Both the position numbers and the translations under genes were made by a program. Below, piece by piece: positions 39,601 through 52,656 of a stretch of 64,000 nucleotides of DNA. Each line of letters begins with the position of its first letter. The stretch's first letter is position 1. This DNA comes from Asterochloris sp. CNOR1 (Eukaryota > Chlorophyta > Trebouxiophyceae > Trebouxiales > Trebouxiaceae), in contig OZ017747.1 of the NCBI GenBank assembly GCA_963969365.1, positions 2,108,001-2,172,000 of the forward strand, in the 5' to 3' direction. The notes under the pieces were generated by a model, which was not told the origin of the DNA, ran no database searches, and was given only the letters and a program-made list of their open reading frames with translations.

Positions 39601-42023
39601 TGTGTCAGCCACACAGAGGCGGCACCAACGTTGCTGCGTGCTCAAAGAGGGCGTGCAGCAATGTGACCAGCAGGGCAGACAGCGCAGGCAACAGTCACAA
39701 GGAGCGGGCAGCCTCTGTCCAACGCTGCTGCTGTGCAGCACAGGGCACACATAGCACACAGCCAACTCACCCTGTGGCTGTGTAGCTCGTCAATCTGGGA
39801 GGCCAGCTGGGCAGCAGTGCTGGCCTGGTGCACAGTCTCCTCATTGGCCTCCTGCAGCAGGCCACAGTAAGAAGTCATGAGTAAAGCACGCTTGTGACCT
39901 AAAGGGCTGATGAATGACGCTTTACATTCATCACACTAGCTTTTGCCAAACAACTGGGGTCAGTAGGAGAGCGTGTGCAAGCTGCTCACGCACTTGCAAA
40001 CACAGCAGAAGGGAGGTTCAACAAGACCGCAACAGGCTGCATCAGAGGTAATCAGACGGCAAAGCTTGGTGTGATCAGCATTGCAGGGGCTTAAAACGTT
40101 TGCTGGAGGGCCTCACCCCAAGCTGCTCCAGCGTCTCAGCCAGGCGAGCCTGCAGGACACCACGTGCCTCCTCCTGCTCGTGCAGGCTCTTCTCCACCTG
40201 CTCCTTGCTAACATTGGCACCCTCAGCCAGCTGTGTCTCCAGACTTTTGACCTGCAGAAGTGCAAGTTGTCAGTGCTAGCACTGCTGTTATGGCTGTGAC
40301 CGCATTGTGTATGCACAAGCTGGCATCGCACATTGGAAACACAAAGCCATGCTGGCATGCCTGGTTCCATACGTCTCGCAACCCCACCTTTCCCCTCTGG
40401 CCCCCGCCCCCATTTTTGCCTATGACAACGGGAGTAGCAATTCGGGTTCAGCACAGGCAGCTCACCCGCTGCTGCAGAGAGTGGGTGTAGGCGCGCGCTG
40501 CAGAGGCAGCTGAATGGCCCTCCCCATCCTCCACGGCTGCGTCAAGCTTGCTGGTGGCCACCTGCAGCTCGTTCTGCAGGACGACCTGCTGCTCCTGCAG
40601 GGCCTGCACTTGTGCTTGCTTCTTGTTCAGCAGCAGCCGCATGCTGTTGGTCTGCATGTTGACGCTCTGCAGGCAGGAGACAACAGCGCATCAGGATAAG
40701 AGGACATGATGAGGGAATCAATACACATTGCTGTGACAGCTTCATGGGCAGGGAGGCCACCATTGAGGTAGGCCAGGCAAGACCCTAGGGAAACCCCAAG
40801 CTGATGAGGGTCACGGGCTTCTGAAGTAGGACTCTGCAGGTGATAAGCATGGCAGCCCAGCTTACCTCCTGAATGGCCCGCTGGCCGAGCTGAGAGGCAT
40901 CGCGTGCCTGCTGGATGCGGGCATCCCTGTCTGCAATGATGTGCTCCATCTCAGATGTGCGCTTCTGCAGCATGAACATCAGCTGCGCCTTCTCGGCGCC
41001 CAGAGCCATAGCTTGCTCTGACAGATTCGTCAGCACCTGCAGCCGATGCTGAAATGAGAGCTGGGCAGCTAGTGGCGGCGTCCAGTGCAAGCTTGTCAAG
41101 GCAACAGACAAAGTAGCAAAGCTTAAGGACCTGCATGAGCAAAGCCAGAGAGCTGACCTTGTCTTGCACAGCGCCTGTGCCGACCTTCTTCTCCACGGCA
41201 GCCTTGAAAACCTGCACCCAGTTATCGTTACCCTGGTCCTCAGCCTGGGCATCAGACGAGATGAGGTCAAGCTCACGGGAGGCCTCGCCCATGGCAGCCT
41301 GGTTGGCCTGCAGACACAGAGCACGACAAGACTCAGGCAGAAGCCTTTTGCACTGCCGACACACATCTGCGACTGTCATGCCTTGTATGCGCCACCAGTC
41401 AGCTGCAGCATTAGGCACGAGCACTGCAGCTGAAGACCATACAGATCCCCACCTGCAGAGCCCTCTCTGCGGACCGCAGCTTTGCCAGCCTGTCAGCCCT
41501 GCGCTCCACTGTGGTGCGCTTGCTAGCGGCCGCGCTTTTGCTCCTGGAGTGCTTGGAGGTGCGGGCCCCCCTGCTGCTGCTCGGGCTGCTCTGCAGGCTG
41601 GGAGGCTCCTCCCTAGCATTGCGATCACATGGCTTGCCCACCGACACCGCTGGCTGGTTGAAGCGGCTGCAGCTGTCAGCGGCGGCCACGAGGGCAGCAG
41701 TGGCCCTGCGTTGGCTGAGCGAGGGGCTCAGGCTGCGTTCTGGGGAGGGGCGCCTCACCCGTGTGGGCAACTGGCCATGGCGCAGCCCTGCAAGAAGGAG
41801 GCGGCGCTGCCTCAGTAGTGTGATCCTGCGCAGCATGGTGTGATTGTGTACACAGCCAGACAGGAAAGCGCGCTGCAGGCAGGTCACCTGTGGAGGTGCT
41901 TCTGGGAGGGTACAGAGGGTTCGTTTGCTGAGCCTGCCTGGCGTCGTCCTCGGGCTTGGTGAGGATGGCCATAAGGTTCTGGTTTGCTTTCAGCAAGGCA
42001 TCGCTGGTGCGACGGGGCGCCAT
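36624..42023 (-). CDS. Long coiled-coil protein, copy 1
   Basis: A multi-exon gene encodes a long coiled-coil protein of unknown function. It starts MAPRRTSDALLKANQNLMAI, followed by a basic, Ser/Pro-rich segment (RRPSPERSLSPSLSQRR; SRGARTSKHSRSKSAAASKR). Heptad-rich exons follow: LGAEKAQLMFMLQKRTSEME, LNKKQAQVQALQEQQVVLQN, LEGEVASLHSRILDFRAQAE, LRQLQADLDDLGGVFDAAQA, VIKRNNNERVQTLELVNQLR, RNTTISRLDTTILRLEAIRA and a Gln/Ala-rich repeat. A low-complexity Ser segment precedes the C-terminus, which reads MDAFYEHLTRISNQVAVAQQ and ends FKRFGKKMGSRL. Most introns are short GT-AG; not every joint was traced. It could be cytoskeletal, centrosomal or Golgi-associated. It resembles its upstream neighbour, copy 2. 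Confidence 0.68.
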
Positions 42024-42305
42024 TGCACGTCCCTGCTGCACTTGCGCTGCTGAGATGACTCTGGGCACACAAAAGGAAGCGCTCTGCTGTTTCAGGCTCT
42101 CTACTCCTTGCCGGCTTGAGGTGATTTGAATTTGACTTTTGCTGTTTGAAGTCAATGCTGATCGGATTCTAAACCATGCTTATCTCCAGGAATGCTTTTG
42201 GCGAAGACCCACCGAAACTCATCTTTTTGGTTGGTAAGGACACAGGTCACCGTCAAGCCACCCGTCAGTCCTACTATTGGTACTATCCTCATGCAGTTGG
42301 TTTAG

Positions 42306-45300
42306 CTAGTCTTGTCTGCTCTGCTGCTGGATAAAATGGCTGGCCAGGATGGTGGCACCAGCTGTGAGGCCTGTCTTCAGTGTCCAGCCAGCGAAGCGCA
42401 CCACCGGCTTCCTGCGCCTGCTCTGAAATGCAGGCTGCTCGCTGACGAGAGCTGGCTGCTGACCTCCCTCCTGCTGTGACATGACGCCGCGCTGCACAGG
42501 CTCTGGGGCACTCTGGCAAGCAGACAGCTGCCTCTCCAGTTCAGTGGTGCGAAGCTGCAGCACCTGTGCCTCCTGGTGCTTGGCCTCCAGCTCCAGCTGG
42601 TCCTACATCGTCAACCAGCTACAAGCTGCATGCCGGACAAATGCAGTAACGGTGCGCTTTCTGTGCTCGGGCAAACAGGGTGCAACATGCCGCCTGATGC
42701 ATCCTCCGCCACTGCACCTGCTTGTGTTTGTCCTCTGCTGCCCTCAGCTTCAGGCAGAGCTCCTCTGCTGTGGCCTGCTCAGCGCCCAGATGCTGCTGCA
42801 GCCTGTCACATGCTGCCTCCTGGTGGCTCCATGCCTGGCTCCTTGCACTCAGGTCGCTCTGCAGCTCCTGGATGTGCTCATTGCGGTGCTTGACACAGAG
42901 CCTGAGCTGGGTCATGCTGGTGTTGTGGGCTGCCACCTGAGAGCTGAGGCGCCCAATCTGCAGCATGGGCACAATGACGTCCTTCCTCAGCCCAGAAACG
43001 CTTGACCTCTGCGTCTGACTGAAGCACTCCATGTCAGGTGTTGGGCACGCCAGCACCCCCCCTCACCTGGTCACCCCTGCTCTCAATTTCAGTCTGCATT
43101 GCTGCCAGCTGCTCAGCCTGATGCGCTGCATGCTCTTCCCTGACGGCCATCTGCGCTGCTGAACACCTCAGCTCTTCCTGTGCAGCCGCAAGCATGGCAT
43201 TGGTGGATGCCATGGCGGCCTGCTGTGAGCTGAGCCGCCCCTGCAGGATATGCCTCTGCTTCTCCACCTCTGCCAGCTGGTGGCTGCTGGTCTCTGTTGC
43301 AGCCTGCAGCTCTGCTGCTGAAGCCTTGCTCTGCTGCAGGTTCTGCTGCAGTGCATGGATGTCTGCAGCATGGGCCACCTGCAGGATAATGACCGGCGCC
43401 AATGTCAGCTTGTGCAGCCCTCCACCCCTTGTGAAGCTTGAAAACTCTTGTGCCAGCCAGTTTGCCAGCCAACACCATCATAGCTCAAGCCGCCAGCATG
43501 CACACAGCCTCTGGCCGCTGCAGCATTCAACACCGCAGGCAGCAGCAACCAGCGCTGGCCTGAGCCCAGATGTATCTGTGCAGGCACCTTGAGGCTTTCA
43601 AGCTCCTGCCTCAGGGCAGACAGCTGGGCCTGCTCCTTCAGCAGCTGGAGCCGGCAGCACTGAGCCTCCCCCTCTGCAGCCACCAGCTGGACATGCTTGG
43701 CCGCAATCTCGTCCTGCTTGGACTCCAGGTCGGCATGCAAAATCCGCATGGCAGCCTCCTGGGCAGTCAGGCTGTCCCTGAGGTTCCCTGCAGCGCTGTG
43801 CTCCCAAACTACCTCCTGCTGCATAGCCTCCACCTCCTGCTGCCGGCTGGCAAGCTGCCCATTGACCTGCAGGGGTTTCAGACCAGTGTGCACGCAACAG
43901 CTTGGCCATGGTGCCCAGGTATGGTGTAGTCGCATTGGAACAGTGAAGTGCGGGGCATGCAAGCTTTCCTACTGTTTGACAGCAATGCAGCTACTCAAGG
44001 CGACTACATATGTGCCCAGCCGGATGTGCCCAGCTTCCATGCTATATGTTGTGCTTGCACCCTTTAATAAATTTGGGCAGTGACCAAAGTGATGTTGCGC
44101 CATCAGCCACGGCAGCCGCAATAGTTCCAGCTGACCTCTGCCAGCTCTCCTGCACGCCTGTGGCACCGGGTGTCCAGCTGGTGCACCAGCTGCTGTGCCT
44201 CCTGCAGCAGCTGCTGCAGCCGGTCAGCCTCTGCGGACTTTTTAAGGAGCTTGTGATGTATCTCCTCCAGCTGCTCATTGGCACCTGCCAGGGCTGTCCT
44301 TGCTGCAGCTGCTTCCACCGTGGCATCCTCAAGCCGCTTGTTTGCTATCTGCGCAGGGGGAGTGGCAGCACAAATAAGACAACAGTGTCAGCACTCGACC
44401 AACTGGTGAAAATGCAGCCAATGAATGCACAGTGTTCTACATGATGCAGAAGCATGCTCTGCTGGCGAAAGGCACTGGTGAAGCAAACACAGCACCGGTA
44501 CCTGCACATTGTCCTCTGCCATGTTCAGGGCATGAGTTTGTGCAGACAGCTGCTGGCAGGCTTCTGCAAGCCTCCCTTCCACCTCAGCCACAGCCCAGAG
44601 CTTCTCTTTGCAAGCAGCCTGCGTCATGGTAGAGGCCAGCATTTAGTTGCACCAGCTAAACCCACATAATCTTCAGGGGCAGGTGGGCGCCCCTGCGCAA
44701 GTGGTCACCCCAGAAATCTGACAGGAGGTCATACGGCTTCCAGACAAGTCAGGGGCAGCAGGGTGCTATCAACACGGATGGACATGACCCAGCTAGGGCT
44801 GCAAATCTGGCTGGTTGCTGGAGGAAGCTCAGCGTGCATCTCTGTGCAGGGGCGCAGTCCAGCAATCAAGCAAAATATCCAGCGCATCAGCAGACTGTTG
44901 TGTTCCTCCAGCAGCACGTCATCAGCAGAATGAGCAGAAGCTACTGAATGATGACTGACCTGCTGTGCCTCAGCCCAGCGTTCCTCCCTCTCCTGCTGGT
45001 TGCTGCTGAGCTGCTGGTAGCTGCCCTCCAGCTGCTCTGCGTGTTCCCGCACTGCCTCAACCTGGGCTGCATCATGCCTCTGCTGCTGCTGGCACTGCTC
45101 CAGAGCTTGCTGCAGCTGCACAGCTTTCTCGCCACGAGCTCTGCACTCAGCTTTGAGCTCGTTTACGAGCTCTGCATGAGCCTGCAGGCCCTCTGAAAGC
45201 TCTGACACAGCCTTGCTGGCCTCTGCCAGCTCGCCTTGGACAGTCACAAGGTCCTGTGCCTTAGCAGCAAGCTCTGCCTGCAGCTCCTCTGTCTTGGCCT

Positions 45301-47731
45301 GCTGCTCATCTAGCTTGAACTGCAGGCTGACTGCATGGCGCTGCTGCTCCTCCAGCTCTGATGTCTGGCTGGGCAAGCGATTGCTGATCCCAGCCTGCAA
45401 AACGCTGTGCACACGTGACTGCAGGGATGCTGGGCCACTCAGCATATCGCATGCTTCAGTGTAGCAAGCACTGGGAAATGCTTCAGCACAACTGTTGACT
45501 CGCAGCTGACCTTGTGCTGCTCAAGCTCAGCAAGTTGCCGCAGAAGGTCGGCCTGGTCACTCTGCAGAGCAACAGCCTGAGCTGCTGCTGCCAACGTCTG
45601 CTCCTTTGCCTCCTGCAGGACCGGCACAGACCAAGACTGCACACGGGGGGGCCTCTGCAATTGAATGCGAGCCATCTGTGGTGTGATGGACGGCACACCT
45701 TCCGCCAGATCCGGCTACACCATGCACTGCTCAGCAGCGTATGCAGGCAGCAGCTATGCTCAACCTGAAGTTGCTGCTGCACAGCGTCCTTGCTGGCCAC
45801 CGCAGCAGCAAGCTGCGCCTCTGCATGACGGCCTGCTTGGGCCAGCTGCTCCAAAAGCTCCTGCTCCTTGGCCTTGACACCAAGATGCGCCTGCTCCAGC
45901 TGCTCCTTCAGGTGAATGACCTGCAGCAAGCAGCGGGAAGCTTGACAGCACCACACTGGTGAGATCTGCACTGACTGCGAGCAGGAAGCGGTGCAGGCGT
46001 CCTCAGAAATCATTGTCTCCACCCCTCCTGGCCCACAGGCTGCAGGTGGTTTCGGAGACATCCAGGCACGCTCGCCTGATGAGAGGCAGCATCTGCAGCC
46101 TGCCTGGCCGCCTGGGCAGCATCAATCTGCAGCTGCCGGTCCTGAATAAGGCTCTGCATCTCCTGATGCTGTTGCTCCAGCATCTCCTTCAGCTCCGCAC
46201 ACTCCGTCCCCAGGCTCAGCGCCTGCTGGGTCAGGTCCAGCATCACCTGCAGATGGAATGCAGACAGAATCTATGAGCTCCCTGAACTTCCTCCCAGGAC
46301 ACAGCCCTGGCTGGATCAGCATCATCTTCTCAGGGCACAGAGACAGAGCTGCATGCCTATAGGGTTTGCTTTTCTAAGCTGTCACGCAGGCTGCATCTGA
46401 TGTCACAAGGCTGTGACTGAGCAGCCAACAGTCATGCTGACGGTGCAAATGACCTTCACACTCACAGGGGCCGGCCATCACCTTGTTTGTGACAGACTTG
46501 GTGGTCTCAGCTACTGTGCACATGGAGTGCAGGGAGGATCCCTGCGAGGTCAGCACATGCACATGGCTCCTGTAACGCTCCACCTCTGCCTGCAGGGCAT
46601 GGTTGCTGCTGCGCATGGTGTCCCTCTCCCGTCTCATGCGCTGCAGCTCCAGTGTCAGGCCATCCTGCGAGCTACTGCTGGCTGCCCGCTCTGCCTGCAA
46701 CACAGGACACCACCTGAAAAGCTTTTTACATGACCCCAGTGGCAAGTCGAGCATGGCCTACTGAAACGGCACCTCCAGGGGTGGGCACCAGGTCACCTGA
46801 AGGGCGGCCAGCCTGCTGCTGCTAGCTGGCGGTGCAATGCTCAGCGTGTGTGAAGGCGTGGCATTTGTCTCCAGTGGGCGCCTGCTCAGTGAGCGAGGGA
46901 AGGTCTTGCTGGTCACACTCTCAGGCGTGTCCATCTCCCCCTGCAGCGTCTGCTCAGAGGCTGCACAGCGCAGCAAGGCTCATCAGACATTCCATGGCTG
47001 TGCCATGTAAGGGTAAGGGAGAGAGCACTGTGCCCACCTGCAGGGGCTGTGCGCTGGGAGATGGAGCTTTCGGCATAGGAGACCACGGAAGATGTTTCTG
47101 AGGCATTGTCGTCCCGCGAGATACCCGAGAGGCTGCCCCTGAGCTGCGACAGGCTCACTGCGCGTACACCTCTGGCGCCGGCGCTGCTGACTCCACCTGC
47201 AGCATGCCTCTACAGCTGATTGCGGAAAGTTGCTAGGCAAAAGTTGATCAACTGTGACGCAGCAGGACTGCTGACGCTACTGCCTGCCTGTGAAGATGCC
47301 ACGCTTCCGGTCGTTGCTTGGCAGGCGCGGAGACAGCGTCCTGCTGGGAGACGGAGGCCCTGATGAGATGCTGCTGGGGGCTGGAGACAGTCTGCTGTTG
47401 GACTGGATGTTCTCCTTGGTTGCAGACCTGCGCGCCTGCAGAGAGGAGCATGCTGAGTCTCACAACCAAGCCTGGCTGCATGTGAAGGGGCCCACAGAAT
47501 GCACAGATCTCCTGCTGGTGCTGCAAACACCTTGAAGCTGGATCTGGCAGCTGACTTCTCCCTTGCTGGACGTGAACTTGACATTGGGAGCTTAATGGAT
47601 GCTCCTCAGCGCGTAGAGCTGGCAGCCTGGCTTCCAGGCGGGAAACTTTGCCCAGTGGTCAATGCTGTTTGACCAAGTAACGTTTCCAGCTCAGCAGCAT
47701 AGTTCAGCTGACTGAAAGAGCCAGCCTGCAT
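42306..47731 (-). CDS. Long coiled-coil protein with C-terminal anchor, copy 2
   Basis: This multi-exon gene lies just upstream of copy 1, on the same strand. The N-terminal part is Ser-rich and basic: SRPAREKSAARSSFK, RRSATKENIQSNSRLSPAPS (with a KEN tripeptide), SISSGPPSPSRTLSPRLPS and LRGSLSGISRDDNASETSSV. A long run of coiled-coil exons follows, including LDLTQQALSLGTECAELKEM, LEEQQRHAVSLQFKLDEQQA, RQQEVEAMQQEVVWEHSAAG and LSSQVAAHNTSMTQLRLCVK. The C-terminus reads KPVVRFAGWTLKTGLTAGAT and ILASHFIQQQSRQD, a weak hydrophobic span followed by a short polar tail, as in tail-anchored proteins. The start at 47731 (MQAGSFSQLNYAAELETLLG) is tentative because it overlaps a splice-acceptor-like sequence. 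Function is not recognised. Confidence 0.66.
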
Positions 47732-47969
47732 GGGAAACAATGCCAGGAACAAAGCCAAAGACAGAGCCTTGGTGTTGCTTGTCGTGGCAGGACTCACCCT
47801 CTGCAGGAAGGGGTTTCAGCTCCAGCAGGCACACAAGTAAGCAGGAAATGCATGCAATATATGTGACCCTTGCTATTGGCCAGGGTGGCTCCCTGACACC
47901 CTGCCACCACTGCAACTGCATGCTGCAGACGGCGAAGCAGGAGGAGCAAGCCACAGGCTGCTTTTGCAG

Positions 47970-50900
47970 TTGTGCTTGCAGACAACACAGATGCCCCATT
48001 CGAGCACCCTGCTGGGCTGGATGTCAGCAGCAGTGATGAGGTGTCTGCTGCTGCTGAGGTGGCCAGAACAAGCCGGCACCCACTGCATGCAGAAATTGAG
48101 GCTTTACTGGGCCTGTTCTATGAGCCACCTGCAATGTGAGCCATGTACAGTCTTCCCGAACGGCTTTCTTGTGCTTCCGCAGTCTGGCAAGACACAGAAA
48201 GCACCTGTGCATTTGCACCTGTGTTACAGGCCTCCCACACTGCCTGCTGAGGTTGATAGAACCTCGACTGAATGGGTCTCCACTCCAGCCCAGCTGCAAG
48301 AGATGGTGCAGCGGCTCAGTGCGGCGTCTGCTCTGGGAGTGGATGTGGAGCACCATGCCAAGCACAGCTATCTTGGCTTCATCTGCTTGATACAGCTGTC
48401 CACAGGTGACTTGCACACCTGCAGGCAATTCAGATAATGCTCTGCTGTGCCTGAGCTCACCCTGACGTCACGCATCGCGGGAGTCTGTTATGTCCTGTGA
48501 CCCCTGCCTGGAGCGTGCATCTCAGAACAGCTGTGAGGTCAGGACTGCCCCTGCAGGTGTCGAAGACTTTGTGCTAGACGCACTGGCGCTGCATGACCAC
48601 CTGGGGAGCCTGAAGCCAGTCTTTGCAAATCCGAGCATTTTGAAGGTAGCCCTGGCTCTCGGGATGATGATGACAACAGAGCACCTCTGGGCTGCCACTC
48701 TGGCCTGAGTTGCACTGCTGCATTCTGCCCACAAGCCCACGGGTGCTGCAGGTGCTGCATGGAGGGGACAACGACTGCCTCTGGCTGCAGCGGGATGCAC
48801 ACCTTTACCTCGCCAACGTGTTTGACACAGAGAAAGCCTCCAAGGTGACCAAGCTGCGTTCTGTTATATGCATACCGTGTAGGCATTGCCTGCTCCAAGG
48901 CTTCCCCAGCTCTAGCTTTACAAGAGCTCAACATTGTCTTTCAGAAGGTCCAGATGCTCACCTATGTGCAGCACAGTTGCAACCTGAAGATTGATGAGCT
49001 GCAGGTGCTGGCATTTGAACAACACTCACTGGCGCACCTGCTGCGCAAGTATTGCAACATCAGGGTGGACAAAAGCTACCAGCGAGCAGACTGGCGAGTC
49101 AGGTGAGGCAGCTTGTTGAGGCCGTGAAGCAGGGTCAGCACACCCCCTTCAGCAGGCATGCTTCTGGATGTGCACAGATGCTCGCCTTTCATGCGGCCAA
49201 GGGGCCCTGACAACATCCCCCTGCTGTAGACCCCTTCCCCAGCCAATGCTGGACTATGCCCGCCAAGATGCACACTACCTTGTGTACCTTGCGCACCGCC
49301 TTCAGTTGGAGCTCCAAAGCGGGCAGGGCCAGCTGCAGACAGTGTGGCTGCGGTCCCAGAAGATGACGCTGCACTTGTATGCCAAGCCCACCAAGGAGGT
49401 GGGTGCCCCACTCCTTGTCAGCCAGTCACCTGATGCCTGCTGCCTGTCCGTGCAGCATCGCCACTGAGAAAGAGGCGCTGGTCCACCTTGACGTGACATG
49501 CCGTGCAGTGCCTTAGCTGCTTGCCTGCCATTGTGTGCAGGCTGCTGTGGCATCTGCGACTTCCAATGTCTTGCGCAAGCTTGGCCAGAGCCACGAGCGC
49601 CTCAATGGCACAGCACGGCAGCATGTGGGGGGCGCCAGTCGTGACTGCGTCATCGCTCTGTGCCAGTGGCGTGATGAGATTGCCAGAGAGGAGGATGAAG
49701 GTGAGCATGTCTCTAAGAGAGTCACCAAGGACAGCAGGCAAAGGTCTCCAGCTCATCATGAACCTGCCTGATGCTTGATGCTTGACAGCATGCATACATT
49801 GCTAATGAAGTTTCAGACACTTGGTGCGGTGAAGCCTTCCAGCTGGCTCCTGCATCCCTGGAGGTGCGTGCCCCTGCATGCCCAGACCTCCTGCCACCTG
49901 CAGGCGTGCAGGCCATCATGCCTGATTCCCTGCTGGTGGCTCTGGTGGAATTCAGACCTTACTCTGCTGAGGCACTCCATGAACTTGCTCAGCCACTGCT
50001 TAGGGAGCATGGAGGGGACACCCTTGTCACAGAGAGGCTCCTGCAACACCGTGCCGATGAGGTGCGTCTGTCATGGTGCTGACAAATCGCGCAGTATTGT
50101 TGTTGCATTGCTGACAGAGCCAAGGCAAGCTCTCACATGCCCGTGCTCAGAATGTCTCCCTAGAGAGTGTGACCAGCAGGAGCACCTGCAGGACACCAAG
50201 AATGTGTTTGTGCGGCTGCTATAGGTTGTCAGACTGCTCAGCATGGCAGCAGCAGGCGAGTTGCAGGGTTCCTTCATCAGCAGCGTGCATCAACAGTCCA
50301 TGCAGACGCATGCCGGCAGTGGCAAGGCAGGCCACCGCAATGGGGCAGAGCAGCAGGCAGCAATCCGGGAGCGCCTGATCAGGCAGGAATATGGGCACGT
50401 TACGGATATACAGTTATTGTGGCAGGGCATGCCTGCCTGAGAACAGCTTAGTATGGCTGCCACACTCCCTGTGCTCAGGCATCCTGACCAGCCCTTTCTG
50501 CTTGCAGGAAGTTTTCTGCCAAGAAAAATGTGTATGAAAACTGTAAAATCTTCTCCCAGGCTGGAGACCTGCTGTGCTTCTGTGACCTGCGCAAGCTCCA
50601 GTGGTACGAGGTCAGCTGAGCACTCTGACAACGCTGCTGTCTTTGGCCTGCACGCACTTGCTTCTCTACACCTGGCAGTCATGCTCCCGGCAGTCATCAG
50701 TGGCTCTGCACCTGGCACGGCAAAGTGATAGCTTAAGAGGGGCTCACACTCTGTGAATACCATGCTGCAGACACGCGGCTTAGCAAAGCGCGTCTCAGAT
50801 GACCCACCCGCCATCCGCCTTCTATTTGAGCACAAGGCCACTGACCAACATACAGGTAGGAACAGCTCTGCTGCATGCAGTGGCATCGCTTAGCATTTCT

Positions 50901-52634
50901 TGCTGTCCTAAGACCACCCTGTCTGAGTCTAGCTGCCAGATGCAGGCTCAGATGCGTACTACCTCGCCAGCAAAGAGAATAGGTGTGTGGGATGTGGGGA
51001 GAGCAGCCACTTTCTGCGCTACAAGGTGAATCATTGCCTCGCGTGGTCTGCCTTGACCAGGCTTGAGCCTTGCAACCTGCTGCTGTGTCACAGGAGGGCT
51101 GCTGCATGAGTGTCAGGCAGCAGCAACATCAGCAGCAGCACAGGCCTTAGCAGCATTGCTGTCAATGAGGACATTCTCCTGCAGGTGGTGCCTGCCTGCT
51201 ACAGGAGGCACTTCCCCAAGCACCTTAAGAGCCACCGCAGCCACGACATTGTGCTGCTGTGCATTGACTGCCACCAGACTGCCCACAAGGAGGCGCAGCA
51301 TGTCAAGCAGCAGCTGTCACAGGAGTACAATGTGCCCTTGATGCCACCTGCGGTGCCCTCTGGTGAGTGGTGCTGCGCCACTCCCCTGCTGGCCAGGTGC
51401 ACCATGCAGCCTCCAGGAAAGCATGAGTGCTGCTGTGCAGTGCTGGAGCACCTGTGCATCAATTGACCAGAGTGGTGACATGCTGTCGAGCAGAGTGGTC
51501 ACAGCAAGCAGTGCTGCTGCACAGGATGGAGGCCCTGCTGACCAGGAAGCTCAGGGGTGCCATTGCTCTGCCCACAGGTGGCGTTGAATTTGTCAACGGC
51601 AGCAATGGTGGGAAGGTCAAGGTGCACCCCTTCAACGTCAGGCGAGCAGCTGTCGCGCTCACTCAGGCTGCAGACAAGCTGCCTGAGGACCGCAGGCAGC
51701 AGATGGAGGACATGATACGGGCGCACAGGGGGCTCAGTCTGCAGCCAGGTCAGGGAGTTCACTGCAGCGAGCTGACTTTGCACTTTTGTACATAGCTCAT
51801 GGAGCCTCCCTGGCACACTGAAGCCTCAAGCTGCTGGCGAGGCCGCTGCAGCAGGCTGTGTACCCAGGCACAGCACGGGGTGCCTCATGCACTCTCCCTG
51901 ACACGTACACAACTGCCGTGCTGCTGCAACTTGCAGGCCCTGCAGGGGAGCGCGTTCTCGTCACGCAGACAGACATCACAGAGAGCCTCTTTGCTGGGCT
52001 CGGGCCTCGGCAGCAGCGGAAGCTGCGGGAGCGCCTATGTGCTCAGAAGCAGCCCACTGCCAGGGATGGAGATAACAGCCATGGCGGCAACCCAGAACAG
52101 GGCTGCTCTGATGCTGTGACCCAGGGATGCGACAGTGCACATGGCCCCGGCACTGAAACCCCCGAAGAAGGCTCTGAAGGGCAGGCGCCTTACAAGCAGC
52201 GAGGTAGGCCTGTTCAGCTGTCCTGCCATCCCATGCACGCAGCTGTCCTGCCTGAAAGGGCTGCACTGGGTGCATGGAATATGCTTCGGGGCCCAGATCT
52301 CTCCCTGCAGGGCAAAACAGCGGCCAGATGTGGCATGGGCGCAACCTGGTGGTGGCTGCAATGAAGACTGGGGGGGAGGAGGCGCTGCATGACATTGTGA
52401 GGCGCTTCAGGCAGTCCTTCAAAGATGTGCTCCATCCCAAGTTCATGCCAGTGGCATGGGAGGTTGACCACAGGCAAGCTGATCTGATGGCCTGATGCTC
52501 TCTTTTGCTGCTTCAGCCCAGGCCCCCCTCACAGAATGTCTGGCTTGTGTAGGGCAGAGCGTGAGTTTGGTGTTCATTCAGTTTATCACGTATCTGAAGC
52601 TGAGCAGGCTGCAAGCAACCAGCTTGCAGGTTGA
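47970..52634 (+). CDS. RRP6L3: RRP6L3-like 3'-5' exonuclease with EXD2-type zinc domain
   Basis: RRP6L proteins are DEDDy-type 3'-5' exoribonucleases. Visible exons include 48240-48405 (LGVDVEHHAKHSYLGFICLI, the D-x-E site), 48557-48645, one with VLHGGDNDCLWLQRDAHLYL, one from 49007 (FEQHSLAHLLRKYCNIRVDK), one with PMLDYARQDAHYLVYLAHRL (the Y-x3-D site), an HRDC-like part (ALCQWRDEIAREEDE; AIMPDSLLVALVEFRPYSAE), then NVYENCKIFSQAGDLLCFCD, DDPPAIRLLFE, CVGCGESSHFLRYK and RRHFPKHLKSHRSHDIVLLC, continuing IDCHQTAH. That Cys/His block resembles EXD2 and plant RRP6L3 C-termini. The end reads WHGRNLVVAAMK and REFGVHSVYHVSEAEQAASN. The last intron (52474-52552) is GC-AG. The 5' end is unresolved: the first exon is open upstream to a stop with no in-frame ATG. 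Confidence 0.84.
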
Positions 52635-52656
52635 GCAATCTTGATATAGATGGACG

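Noticed and set aside
40081-41818. Leu-rich plus-strand frames suggesting membrane proteins
   Set aside because: They are reverse complements of Gln/Glu/Ala-rich coiled-coil exons, which always read as Leu/Cys/Ser-rich.
44948-45196. Plus-strand frame with apparent transmembrane helices
   Set aside because: Same artefact: it is the antisense of a coiled-coil exon of copy 2.
47691-47999. Hydrophobic minus-strand frame as a signal peptide for coiled-coil copy 2
   Set aside because: Joining it to the next exon breaks the reading phase, and it has no better support than the downstream ATG at 47731.
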